The position numbers and the translations under genes were made by a program. 9,063 bases of DNA from a bacterium (GTDB lineage Bacteria; Desulfobacterota; S145-22), in the NCBI GenBank assembly GCA_027073795.1, contig JALTEW010000168.1, positions 1 to 9,063 on the forward strand. Direction: 5' to 3'. Positions 1-5,976 of this stretch are shown here, piece by piece (the first letter of the stretch is position 1; every line of letters starts with the position of its first letter). The notes under the pieces were generated by a model. The model was not told the origin of the DNA, made no database searches, and saw only the letters and a program-made list of their open reading frames with translations.

Positions 1-146
1 GTTTATTGAAGGAACCTATGCCGGAAGGCCCCAACAAGGGAAAGGTCCACAGGCTTGGCGAACTCCTGCCAGAATATTACAAGATCCGTGGTTGGGATGA
101 CAACGGAATTCCCACCAAAGAGAAAAAAAGTGAATTAGGATTGTAA
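1..146 (+). CDS. Aldehyde:ferredoxin oxidoreductase, C-terminal fragment (5' end outside window)
   Basis: This is the last 47 codons of a plus-strand gene that enters from the left edge and stops at TAA 144-146. The visible tail contains LPEYYKIRGWDDNGIPTKEK followed by a short SELGL ending. That pattern (a YY..RGWD..GIPT..K segment, then a Leu-Gly-Leu-like end) is the usual C-terminus of the tungstopterin/[4Fe-4S] aldehyde:ferredoxin oxidoreductase family, which oxidises aldehydes to carboxylic acids with ferredoxin in anaerobes. The cofactor-binding domains lie upstream of the window, so the substrate subtype cannot be judged. A strong hairpin starts 12 bases after the stop codon and probably closes the transcript. 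The family call is recognition of the tail only; intactness of the gene is not known. Confidence 0.72.
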   Translation, partial: LLKEPMPEGPNKGKVHRLGELLPEYYKIRGWDDNGIPTKEKKSELGL

Positions 147-157
147 TTAAGAGATTG

Positions 158-192
158 AGGTGTGAAGAAGGGAATTCCCCTTCTTCACACCT
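158..192. terminator. Perfect 15-bp hairpin after the oxidoreductase gene
   Basis: The left arm 158-172 (AGGTGTGAAGAAGGG) and the right arm 178-192 (CCCTTCTTCACACCT) are exact reverse complements around the 5-base loop AATTC. It begins 12 bases after the stop codon, where a terminator would sit. No T-run follows on the plus strand, so it is not a textbook intrinsic terminator. It may instead protect the mRNA 3' end or terminate with help from Rho. Confidence 0.5.
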
Positions 193-390
193 AAGACTGT
201 CGCTCAAACAGTTCGTATCTTACATATCCTTCCAAAATGTATTTTGTGGGTTTGACTTCGTTGCCCTTCCTTGACACTTGGGTTCATTGAGAATGAAGAA
301 ACCCTTAATTCGTCTCTCCTGAAGAACACTCAACCCGTTAATATTATTGGATATTGTATTGTGATTTTGTGGTATAAGAATTTGCCATGT
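193..390. other. Gene-poor spacer with no recognisable content
   Basis: Between the hairpin and the transposase remnant I find no credible coding region, RNA gene or promoter. It is relatively AT-rich. Its position next to a decayed transposase suggests it may be eroded mobile-element or intergenic DNA, but no part of it is recognisable. Confidence 0.4.
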
Positions 391-540
391 AAATGGATGA
401 AGCACAGGGCGGCGGTAGAACCCTCGATCGGGCACCTAAAACAGGGACATCGGATGGACAGGAATCGGCTCAAGGGAGAAGAAGGGAACAGGATCAATGC
501 CGTGATGAACGCTGCGGGGATACATAGCGGCTTGTGCTGA
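391..540 (+). pseudogene. IS5-type (ISL2-like) transposase, 3' remnant
   Basis: From codon AAA 391 the frame reads KWMKHRAAVEPSIGHLK, then HRMDRNRLKG and NRINAVMNAAG. This matches the C-terminal part of IS5-superfamily DDE transposases, where the R(R/S)AVEP.IGHLK..HRMGRN.L.G..GD.INA...AAG segment includes the catalytic Glu region; here that Glu is the E of AVEP. Everything upstream (the two catalytic Asp residues and the N-terminus) is missing. The hydrophobic tail that usually follows AAG is lost: the frame stops at TGA 538-540 after GIHSGLC. The open frame technically extends back to ATG 271, but residues before about 391 show no similarity to the family. It is a non-functional fossil of an insertion; no terminal inverted repeats could be identified. 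Confidence 0.72.
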
Positions 541-628
541 TTTTATGATCTGGTTCAGCGCTTAATATCTCCCCTTTGTGCTTTGCAAAGAATTAATTAT
601 CCTTGAAAAGATGAAAAGGGGGGGTATC

Positions 629-730
629 ATGAACATCGACAACAGTTTCAGGATCGACGAACATCACCTTGGAGACCCTTACCTGGCGTGGAAGGCTGAA
701 CGGGTTAAGGCATTAAGGTGTTTCTTCTAA
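629..730 (+). CDS. Small ORF of 33 codons, unrecognised and doubtful
   Basis: An ATG at 629 follows a G-rich, Shine-Dalgarno-like run (AAAAGGGGGGG, 614-624) at a plausible distance, and the frame runs 33 codons to TAA 728-730. The peptide begins MNIDNSFRIDEHHLGDPYLA and is charged, with no membrane segment or motif I recognise. Its last 18 bases overlap the 3' end of hisS on the opposite strand. It could be a real small protein, the stump of a longer gene, or chance. The good ribosome-binding site is the only positive evidence. Confidence 0.25.
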   Translation: MNIDNSFRIDEHHLGDPYLAWKAERVKALRCFF

Positions 731-1981
731 CAAGGCCAGGATTTTTTCACTGAGGCGGTCATCAAGGGGGAGGAACATTTGTTCCCGAGTTTCCATATTG
801 CGTATAACAATGCTCTTTCCCTGAATCTCGTTCTCTCCGATAATAACGGAAAACCTGGCTCCCAGACGGTTTGCCAGCTTCATTTGCGCCTTGAGGCTTT
901 TTGGCTCGTAAGAAAACTCGCAAACCTGATGCATACGTCTCAGTTTTGAGGCAAGAGAAATTCCCAAATGCAGGGCCTTTTCTCCCAACGTAGCGATAAA
1001 GATATCGCAGGGCCACGAGAGTGTATTCAGGGAATCCTGAAGAATCATGATAAGCCGTTCCATCCCCATGGCGTAACCGATGCCAGGAATATCAGGCCCC
1101 CCCAGTTGTCTCACGAGACCATCATACCTGCCACCCCCCGCCACGGCACTCTGAGCGCCTAAGTTTTCTGAAACAGCCTCAAATGTTGTCCTGACGTAGT
1201 AATCCAGCCCTCTCACCATCAGGGGATTGAGGCGGTAGGGAATGGCCAGGTCCTCAAGATAGTTTCGAACATGGCGAAAGTGGTTTTGACAGTCTTCACA
1301 CAGAAACTCATGGATGGTGGGAGCATTCAGCGCGAGTTCGTGGCACGTTTCAACCTTACAGTCAAGAATTCTCAGGGGATTTCGCACAAGACGGGTCTTA
1401 CAGTCCGGGCACAGAGCAGACTGTTTATCTGAAAAGTAGGCCTTTAAGGCCTTATGGTAGGCCGGTCGGCACTTGGGGCACCCGAGGCTGTTGAGTTCAA
1501 TAGTCACCTGGGGAACCCGAAGGGCCGTGAGGAAATCGTAGAGAGAGGCAATGATATCCGCATCCAGAGACGGGGCATTGCTCCCGAAGGCTTCCACGTC
1601 GATCTGGTAGAATTGACGGTACCGCCCCTTCTGGGGACGTTCATAGCGAAACATCGGACCCCAAAAATAGTATTTTTCAATCTTCCCAGTCTTAAAGAGG
1701 TAATGCTGAATGTAGGCCCGAACGATAGAAGCAGTCGCCTCTGGCCGAAGTGTTAGGGATTGCCCACTTCGGTCCTCAAAAGTATACATCTCTTTTTCCA
1801 CAATATCCGTGGTTTCCCCGATTCCTCTCTGGAAAAGGCGTGTTTCTTCGAGAACAGGGATGAGAATTTCCCGAAAACCATATCTTTCCAACACTTCATG
1901 CATCACATCTCTCACCCATTTCCATTTGATGGCGTCCTCGGGAAGAATGTCATTCATGCCTCGTATTGAACGTATTTCCAT
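713..1981 (-). CDS. hisS: Histidyl-tRNA synthetase
   Basis: This class II synthetase charges tRNA-His with histidine in the cytoplasm. The product is 422 residues, normal for bacterial HisRS. Visible parts in order: the N-terminal RSIRGMNDILP; motif 2 around 104-131 (FRYERPQKGRYRQFYQID); the histidine-specific LMVRGLDYY at 254-262, with Arg257 in the catalytic arginine position; AGGGRYDGL at 281-289; motif 3 GIGYAMGMERL at 300-310; and a C-terminal anticodon-binding domain from about 325. The insertion domain holds cysteines at 168/171, 191/194, 208/213 and 228/231, possibly a metal site, as in many bacterial homologues (inference). I start at ATG 1979-1981 rather than the in-frame upstream ATG at 2014, because MEIRSIRGMNDILP is the family's normal N-terminus and AAGGA lies at a suitable distance upstream. 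It is a single gene, divergent from the tRNA. Confidence 0.96.
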   Translation of the reverse strand: MEIRSIRGMNDILPEDAIKWKWVRDVMHEVLERYGFREILIPVLEETRLFQRGIGETTDIVEKEMYTFEDRSGQSLTLRPEATASIVRAYIQHYLFKTGKIEKYYFWGPMFRYERPQKGRYRQFYQIDVEAFGSNAPSLDADIIASLYDFLTALRVPQVTIELNSLGCPKCRPAYHKALKAYFSDKQSALCPDCKTRLVRNPLRILDCKVETCHELALNAPTIHEFLCEDCQNHFRHVRNYLEDLAIPYRLNPLMVRGLDYYVRTTFEAVSENLGAQSAVAGGGRYDGLVRQLGGPDIPGIGYAMGMERLIMILQDSLNTLSWPCDIFIATLGEKALHLGISLASKLRRMHQVCEFSYEPKSLKAQMKLANRLGARFSVIIGENEIQGKSIVIRNMETREQMFLPLDDRLSEKILALLEETP

Positions 1982-2007
1982 GCTGTTTTTCCTTTTTTGG
2001 CTCTTAT

Positions 2008-2100
2008 AGCACACTTAGGCAGGATGAAAAATATCCTCCTCTACTCTGCCGGCTATTTTATATCACCCCCGTATTCATCAACGCGGTCTTCAAGTGTGCT
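2008..2100 (-). promoter_or_regulatory. Nested inverted repeats in the hisS upstream region
   Basis: AGCACACTT at 2008-2016 and AAGTGTGCT at 2092-2100 are exact 9-bp inverted repeats 75 bases apart. Inside them GGCAG (2018-2022) can pair with CTGCC (2046-2050), and AGGAT (2021-2025) with ATCCT (2033-2037) as an alternative. Read on the minus strand this could fold into a leader structure ending about 26 bases before the hisS ATG. A TATAAA-like element at about 2059-2066 on the minus strand could be a hisS -10 box. If so, the outer left arm would not be transcribed and the repeat would act, if at all, as DNA. Chance pairing is possible. Confidence 0.25.
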
Positions 2101-2107
2101 GACAGAG

Positions 2108-2136
2108 TTGACCGTTTTTGTAATTTGTGTTATTTT
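2108..2136 (+). promoter_or_regulatory. Sigma-70-type promoter of the tRNA-Pro gene
   Basis: The -35 box TTGACC (2108-2113) and the -10 box TATTTT (2131-2136) are separated by exactly 17 bp. Transcription would start near 2142-2144, only about 5-7 bases before the mature tRNA 5' end at 2149. The fit to consensus (5/6 and 5/6) and the position make this the best promoter in the window. Confidence 0.65.
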
Positions 2137-2148
2137 TGCAAAAAGGAT

Positions 2149-2225
2149 CGGGACGTGGCTCAGTCTGGTAGAGCACTGCGTTCGGGACGCAGGGGTCGCT
2201 GGTTCAAATCCAGTCGTCCCGACCA
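2149..2225 (+). tRNA. tRNA-Pro, anticodon CGG
   Basis: The 77-nt sequence folds into a full cloverleaf. The acceptor stem CGGGACG/CGTCCCG (2149-2155 with 2215-2221) is fully paired. The D stem starts with GCTC at 2158-2161 and closes with GAGC. The anticodon stem CTGCG/CGCAG encloses the loop TTCGGGA (2181-2187). The T arm is GCTGG-TTCAAAT-CCAGT with one G-T pair. The anticodon at 2183-2185 is CGG, reading the proline codon CCG. Discriminator A2222 is followed by an encoded CCA (2223-2225). No bulges or missing conserved bases are seen, so it should be functional. It lies between the divergent hisS gene and a decayed flavodoxin gene. Confidence 0.97.
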
Positions 2226-2262
2226 TTTCGATTCATTCCTCTAAGAGGCCAGGCACAAAAAC

Positions 2263-2760
2263 ATGCGGGCTTCCAAGACAAGGGTAGGTTCTCTTTATTA
2301 TTCCGGCGTGGGAAACACGGAATATATTGCCCATATCTTCAAAGGCGAGTTTTCAAAACGCAGGGATTGCAAGGTTATCTTTTTTGAGAGGATAAAAAGG
2401 GACCTCGATATCGGCCTCTTAGGGAAATTTGATGCGCTCGGTATTGGATTTCCCATTTGCTTCCGAAGGACCCCGGCAATCGTTTTTGAGACCATCGACC
2501 GAATAGACGGAAGTAGCAAAAAGGTCTTCACTTTCTGCACGAAGGGCATGTATTCCGGGAATGTTAGCCGTAGTGTTTTGCCCCATTGCCAGTCCGCAGG
2601 GTTCATTTCCGCAGGAGGATAAGAAAAAATGCGTGCTCTGTATCAGGGATCGTCCAGAAAACAACGTCGAGTTTCGAGACAAATAGCTTTTGGGGATAGA
2701 TGTAATTTCAGCCTGAGGTGTATCCATCACTGCCTGACCGAGGCGATTCTAGATAGGTGA
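2263..2760 (+). pseudogene. Decayed EFR1-like flavodoxin/ferredoxin gene (frameshifted)
   Basis: The first frame (ATG 2263 to TAA 2620-2622, 119 codons) is a flavodoxin-like domain: FMN-loop motif YYSGVGNTEYIA at residues 12-23, LGIGFPICFRRTP at about 59-71, and FTFCTKGMYSGN at 89-100. This is the pattern of EFR1-type proteins, in which a flavodoxin domain is followed by two [4Fe-4S] ferredoxin motifs. Remains of those motifs are visible downstream in other frames. In the +1 frame from about 2621, KKKCVLCIRDRPENNVEF keeps two cysteines and the P.NN.E end but has lost the last two. Back in the first frame from 2689, FGDRCNFSLRCIHHCLTEAI keeps three cysteines, with one Cys changed to Ser and Pro to Leu, ending at TGA 2758-2760. 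The middle of the protein is also missing. It cannot make a working electron carrier, although the truncated flavodoxin part could still be translated. Confidence 0.75.
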
Positions 2761-2786
2761 CAAAACCCTGGATACATCAAGATACT
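2757..2786 (+). promoter_or_regulatory. Possible promoter upstream of nadE
   Basis: GTGACA (2757-2762) and GATACT (2781-2786) resemble -35 and -10 boxes with an 18-bp spacer. A start near 2793 would give nadE a leader of about 75 nt that contains the strong SD-like AAAGGAGGG (2821-2829) and the octanucleotide repeats. The match is only moderate. Confidence 0.28.
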
Positions 2787-2834
2787 AGCCGCTTGTAACG
2801 GAGAGGTTAGGAATTTCCTTAAAGGAGGGAAAAA

Positions 2835-2866
2835 CATAAGGACATAAGGACATAAGGACATAAGGA
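2835..2866 (+). repeat. Four exact tandem copies of CATAAGGA at the nadE start
   Basis: The unit CATAAGGA repeats four times without mismatch (2835-2842, 2843-2850, 2851-2858, 2859-2866) and ends one base before the nadE ATG at 2868. Each copy holds the SD-like core AAGGA. The third copy puts AAGGA (2854-2858) nine bases from the ATG, a good distance; the fourth is too close. A change in copy number alters the number of upstream SD-like sites and the length of the leader. Confidence 0.9.
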
Positions 2867-2867
2867 A

Positions 2868-3809
2868 ATGAATGATCAAAACATTCAGATGCTCAAGAAG
2901 GAATTGGAAATCGATGCCAAGAGTCTATCTGCAGGTTTAGAATCTTTCATAAAAAGAGCGATGAAAAATTTGGAGAGGGAGGGTGTTATACTGGGCCTCA
3001 GCGGGGGGATTGATTCTGCGGTTGTGGCAGCCCTGTGTGCCAGGGCGGTCGGCCCCGAAAGCACATTGGCGCTCATCATGCCGGACAGGGATTCCAGGAA
3101 AGAGCATACAGGAGATGCCCGCAACCTGGCGGAGAAACTTGGAATACAGTGGAAAGTTCTTGATCTGACACCTTACCTTGAACCGTTTGGCATATACAAA
3201 CTGTTCCCACTGAACAGGGTTCCGGTTCCTTCGAAAATGAAGGAAAAAATTGTTCAAAAAACCTATCGTTCCTTTTTAAAAAGGTATCGTACGACTCCAT
3301 TTTCAGAAAGTCTTAAGGGGTTCAAGGACAAGAGATATGCCTCATACCTCAAGGATATGAACGCATATTACCGGATAAAGCATAGAATGAGGATGTTATT
3401 GCTCTATTATTTTGGGGAGCGCGAGAATAGGCTAATTGTTGGAGCAGCCAATAGATCCGAGTATAAGATAGGGTTTTTTGTAAAGCATGGATGCGATGCT
3501 GCAACGGATATCATGCCTATTATGAACCTGTATAAAACACAGGTAAAGATGCTTGCCAGCTACCTCAAAATCCCCCTTCACATAATTAAAAAACCCCCTT
3601 CCCCGGATATCATCCCGGGGATTATCGATGAAGAGGCCATTGGAATACCTTACGAGAAACTTGATATGATTTTGCTTGGGCTGGAGAAGGGATGGAAGAG
3701 CGCGAAGGTAGCTCAGTTGATGAATATTGGTGAAAAAGACGTTTCCTACGTCAGGATGCTTATGGAAAGGTCGGAGCATATGCGAAACGTATATACCCCC
3801 AATGAGTAA
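2868..3809 (+). CDS. nadE: NAD+ synthase family protein (ammonia-type, no glutaminase domain)
   Basis: NAD+ synthase amidates nicotinic acid adenine dinucleotide with ATP, the last step of NAD synthesis. The 313-residue protein shows the N-type ATP pyrophosphatase P-loop LGLSGGIDSAVVAAL (SGGIDS at 45-50), IMPDRD at about 70-75, HRMRM at 172-176, GAANRSEYKIGFF at 192-204, DIMPIMNLYKTQV at 214-226, and KKPPSPDIIPG plus GIPYEKLD at 241-266. There is no nitrilase domain, so it would use free ammonia or a separate amidotransferase. Two oddities: about 35-45 extra basic residues lie between the ATP motif and HRMRM (roughly 110-165), and the usual TKYGDGGAD loop reads VKHGCDAATD. A related N-type pyrophosphatase with another substrate is therefore possible. 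ATG 2868 is supported by the repeat-borne AAGGA; Met8 (2889) is an alternative start. Confidence 0.82.
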   Translation: MNDQNIQMLKKELEIDAKSLSAGLESFIKRAMKNLEREGVILGLSGGIDSAVVAALCARAVGPESTLALIMPDRDSRKEHTGDARNLAEKLGIQWKVLDLTPYLEPFGIYKLFPLNRVPVPSKMKEKIVQKTYRSFLKRYRTTPFSESLKGFKDKRYASYLKDMNAYYRIKHRMRMLLLYYFGERENRLIVGAANRSEYKIGFFVKHGCDAATDIMPIMNLYKTQVKMLASYLKIPLHIIKKPPSPDIIPGIIDEEAIGIPYEKLDMILLGLEKGWKSAKVAQLMNIGEKDVSYVRMLMERSEHMRNVYTPNE

Positions 3810-3893
3810 TAAGTTGCCGCGAAGCCACCTTCCATTTTGACCCATTCCCCGTTACAATGGCACGGCATAGAAAGTAGGAGAGAGAAATTTGTA

Positions 3894-4760
3894 ATGCATG
3901 GCTGGACACACATACCGGAACATCTCAACCCTGATCTCTTTAGATTTGGCTCTTTTCAGATACGCTACTATGGCCTGATGTACCTTCTTGCCTTTGCGGC
4001 GGTTTACCTGCTTGTAACTTACCGCCTGAAGCATGAAAACCTCGAATTCAACAAGGAACTTATTCAGACCTATTTTATCTGGGCGATTCTGGGGGTTCTC
4101 ATCGGTGGCAGATTAGGGTATGTCATCTTCTACGACTGGCATTACTTTATCACCCATCCCCTGCAAATTATTCTTCCTTTCGATTTTAAAGGTGGTTTTC
4201 ACTACACTGGAATCTCCGGCATGTCTTATCATGGCGGGGTATTGGGCGTGGTCGTCGGCACGCTGATTTTCTGCAAAAAATACAGGGTAAATTTCTGGCG
4301 TCTGGCCGACTTGCTGAGTTCTGCCATCCCACTTGGGTACACCTTCGGGAGAATTGGCAATTTCGTCAATGGGGAGCTTTATGGCCGTGTGACAACGGTG
4401 CCGTGGGGGATGTACTTTCCCCTGGATCCAACACATCAGCTACGCCATCCATCCCAGTTGTACGAGGCGCTTTTTGAGGGGATCTTTCTGTTTTGTATCC
4501 TGTGGTCCTTAAAGAAAAAGGTGCGGCCTGACGGGTCCCTTTTTTCTCTTTATCTGATGGGTTACGGGGTTGTCCGCTTTATCATCGAATTTTTCCGGCA
4601 GCCCGATCCCCAGCTCGGGTTTGTCCTTGGTCCCTTTACCATGGGCCAGGTCTTGTGCTTCGGGATGATTCTCGCCGGACTTGGCATCCTGTTGATTAAA
4701 ATCCCTGAGGGGAGACTGGAAACGAATGACAAACAGGCAAGAAAGAAGAAAATGCCGTGA
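3894..4760 (+). CDS. lgt: Phosphatidylglycerol:prolipoprotein diacylglyceryl transferase
   Basis: Lgt transfers diacylglycerol from phosphatidylglycerol to the lipobox cysteine of prolipoproteins, the first step of lipoprotein maturation, in the inner membrane. The 288-residue product has the usual multi-pass layout and the family motifs: IRYYGLMYLLAF (23-34), SYHGGVLG (111-118, with His113 matching the essential E. coli His103), the Lgt signature GRIGNFVNGELYG (152-164), RHPSQLYEALFEG (184-196), and YGVVRFIIEFFRQPDP (224-239) with the conserved arginine 228. I start at ATG 3894; the frame is open back to a TTG at 3837, but the extra residues are not family-like. AGGAG at 3876-3880 is a little distant (13 bases). 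The gene follows nadE by 84 bp and may share its transcript. The basic tail (KQARKKKMP) is cytoplasmic-like. Confidence 0.95.
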   Translation: MHGWTHIPEHLNPDLFRFGSFQIRYYGLMYLLAFAAVYLLVTYRLKHENLEFNKELIQTYFIWAILGVLIGGRLGYVIFYDWHYFITHPLQIILPFDFKGGFHYTGISGMSYHGGVLGVVVGTLIFCKKYRVNFWRLADLLSSAIPLGYTFGRIGNFVNGELYGRVTTVPWGMYFPLDPTHQLRHPSQLYEALFEGIFLFCILWSLKKKVRPDGSLFSLYLMGYGVVRFIIEFFRQPDPQLGFVLGPFTMGQVLCFGMILAGLGILLIKIPEGRLETNDKQARKKKMP

Positions 4761-4762
4761 AA

Positions 4763-4945
4763 ATGAGTTACAGCCTGGATGATAGGATAAATGATGAGGC
4801 AGGGTTCAAGAAAGAGCCAAATACGATCCGCATGTGGCTAATCAATGCACCTGTGCGCTTGATTACACGCAGCCACCGGTGGCATCTGAAATTATCAAAG
4901 GGCTACCCATTTAAGCAACGGTGGATACATCTACAGGATACTTAG
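4763..4945 (+). pseudogene. Probable transposase C-terminal remnant (IS1380-like)
   Basis: Starting two bases after the lgt stop codon, a 60-codon frame reads through GFKKEPNTIRMWLINAPVRL, then ITRSHRWHLKLSKGYPFKQRW, and stops at TAG 4943-4945. A hydrophobic W-L-x-N-x-P-x-R-x-x-R stretch followed by HRW-x-L-KLS-GYPF resembles the C-terminal end of IS1380-family transposases (RLVR-GR-W-LKL-P). No catalytic part remains, and no good ribosome-binding site precedes it. The family call rests on pattern memory of a short tail and is tentative. The alternative is a small protein coupled to lgt. Confidence 0.45.
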
Positions 4946-5069
4946 CTTGTCATTCACTTAAATAGCAAAATCCCTCTAGCGGCTTTTCAAGCCAAAGGGG
5001 CGGTTTGTCCTCGATGATGGGCTTATGCCTTTAAAAAATAATCAAGTCCCACCTCTTGAATCTGTTTTC
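4946..5069. other. Intergenic region with a weak hairpin
   Basis: No gene is seen between the transposase remnant and the htpX promoter region. A small hairpin, GGCTT-TTC-AAGCC (4981-4993), is framed by CCCT and AGGGG, which could extend it imperfectly. No T-run follows, so it is at best a weak terminator or part of the decayed element end. Confidence 0.35.
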
Positions 5070-5116
5070 TTGACAATCCTTCTTCCATTGTTACCTTTTG
5101 GATACGAAGGTATAAA
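5070..5116 (+). promoter_or_regulatory. Candidate htpX promoter elements
   Basis: Two overlapping readings exist. TTGTTA (5088-5093) and TATAAA (5111-5116) are spaced by 17 bp, but transcription would then start almost on the SD at 5124-5128. A perfect TTGACA -35 lies at 5070-5075, with only a poor -10 (TACCTT, 5092-5097) at 16 bp; this would give a leader of usable length. CTTGAA/CTTCCATT at 5055-5089 hints at a heat-shock sigma-32 promoter, but its spacing of 21 bp is too long. Confidence 0.33.
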
Positions 5117-5133
5117 AGTACGCGGAGGAATCC

Positions 5134-5976
5134 ATGAACCAAATTAAGACATTTTTTTTCATGGCGCTTTTAACCATCCTGTTCGTCTGGGTGGGACATT
5201 TCATCGGCGGGCGCCAGGGCGCTTTCATCGCCCTCACCATCGCGGCAGCCATGAATTTCTTCTCCTACTGGTACAGCGATAAACTCGTGCTTTCCATGTA
5301 CAAGGCAAAACCGTCTACAGACGCGGAACTTCCTGATCTTCACCGTCTCGTCAGGGGGCTGGCGCAAAGGGCCAAGCTCCCCATGCCAAAGGTTTACATT
5401 ATTCCAAATGACTCGCCCAACGCGTTTGCCACGGGACGGAATCCTTCCAACGCGGCGGTAGCCATCACCACCGGGGCCCTGGATCTTCTGTCCCTTGAAG
5501 AGCTTTCCGGTGTTCTGGGCCATGAACTGACCCACATCAAACACCGAGACATTCTTATCGGCACCATAGCTGCCACCTTTGCCGGTGCTATCTCGTTTAT
5601 CGCCTCAATAGCGCGGTTTGGCGTCCTGTTCGGGGGACTTGATGACGACGAAGGCGGAGGAAATTTCCTGATGGTACTCATCGTCAGCATCTTTGCCTCC
5701 CTGGCCGCGCTGCTGATCCAGATGGCCATCTCTCGCTCCCGGGAATACCTGGCCGATAAGGGGGGCGCTAAGATCTCGGGAAACCCCCGTTACCTGGCCA
5801 ACGCCCTGAAAAAACTCGATGCCTATGCCAGGCGAATCCCCTTCCAGTCCGTAAACCCCAGCACGTCTCATATGTTCATCGTCAATCCCCTGAAAGGCAG
5901 TGGTCTCGCCAATCTTTTCCAAACACACCCCCCCATTGAAGACCGCATCCGTCGTCTTGAGGGGATGGCCATGTGA
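5134..5976 (+). CDS. htpX: Zinc metalloprotease HtpX homologue
   Basis: HtpX is an M48-family inner-membrane protease that degrades misfolded membrane proteins alongside FtsH. The 280-residue product has two N-terminal membrane segments (about 6-24 and 29-48), then a cytoplasmic segment with PMPKVYIIPNDSPNAFATGR, and the zinc site GHELTHIKHRD with His130, Glu131 and His134. Two more hydrophobic segments (about 143-165 and 177-198) flank an acidic/glycine stretch, GLDDDEGGG. The third zinc ligand is Glu204 in SREYLADKGG, and HPPIEDRI lies near the end. Length and motifs fit an intact, active enzyme. GGAGG at 5124-5128 lies five bases from ATG 5134. It opens the five-gene run and overlaps the rsmB start by four bases. 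Confidence 0.95.
   Translation: MNQIKTFFFMALLTILFVWVGHFIGGRQGAFIALTIAAAMNFFSYWYSDKLVLSMYKAKPSTDAELPDLHRLVRGLAQRAKLPMPKVYIIPNDSPNAFATGRNPSNAAVAITTGALDLLSLEELSGVLGHELTHIKHRDILIGTIAATFAGAISFIASIARFGVLFGGLDDDEGGGNFLMVLIVSIFASLAALLIQMAISRSREYLADKGGAKISGNPRYLANALKKLDAYARRIPFQSVNPSTSHMFIVNPLKGSGLANLFQTHPPIEDRIRRLEGMAM

Noticed and set aside
1454..1756. Plus-strand 100-codon ORF inside hisS
   Set aside because: It lies wholly opposite the well-conserved hisS catalytic region and has no recognisable domain; it is a shadow frame.
1982..2014. hisS start at the upstream in-frame ATG (2014)
   Set aside because: The eleven added residues are not family-like, and the ATG at 1981 gives the usual MEIRSIRGMNDILP start with a good SD.
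1982..2100. T-box riboswitch upstream of hisS, suggested by ACCGCG on the minus strand
   Set aside because: The required UGG-N-ACCGCG context and antiterminator arrangement are absent, and there is no terminator hairpin with a T-run before the ATG. The match is only six bases.
2835..2866. The short tandem repeat as a CRISPR array
   Set aside because: The units are 8 bp and directly adjacent with no spacers; it is a simple tandem repeat.
3600..3619. CCCCGG/CCGGGG hairpin as a terminator
   Set aside because: It lies inside the conserved PSPDIIPG segment of nadE and is not followed by a T-run; the pairing is explained by codon content.
3837..3893. lgt start at TTG 3837
   Set aside because: No suitable SD precedes it, and the extra 19 residues lack the character of an Lgt N-terminus; ATG 3894 fits.
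5055..5089. Sigma-32 heat-shock promoter for htpX
   Set aside because: CTTGAA and CTTCCATT are present, but the 21-bp spacing is longer than the usual range and the -10 part matches poorly.
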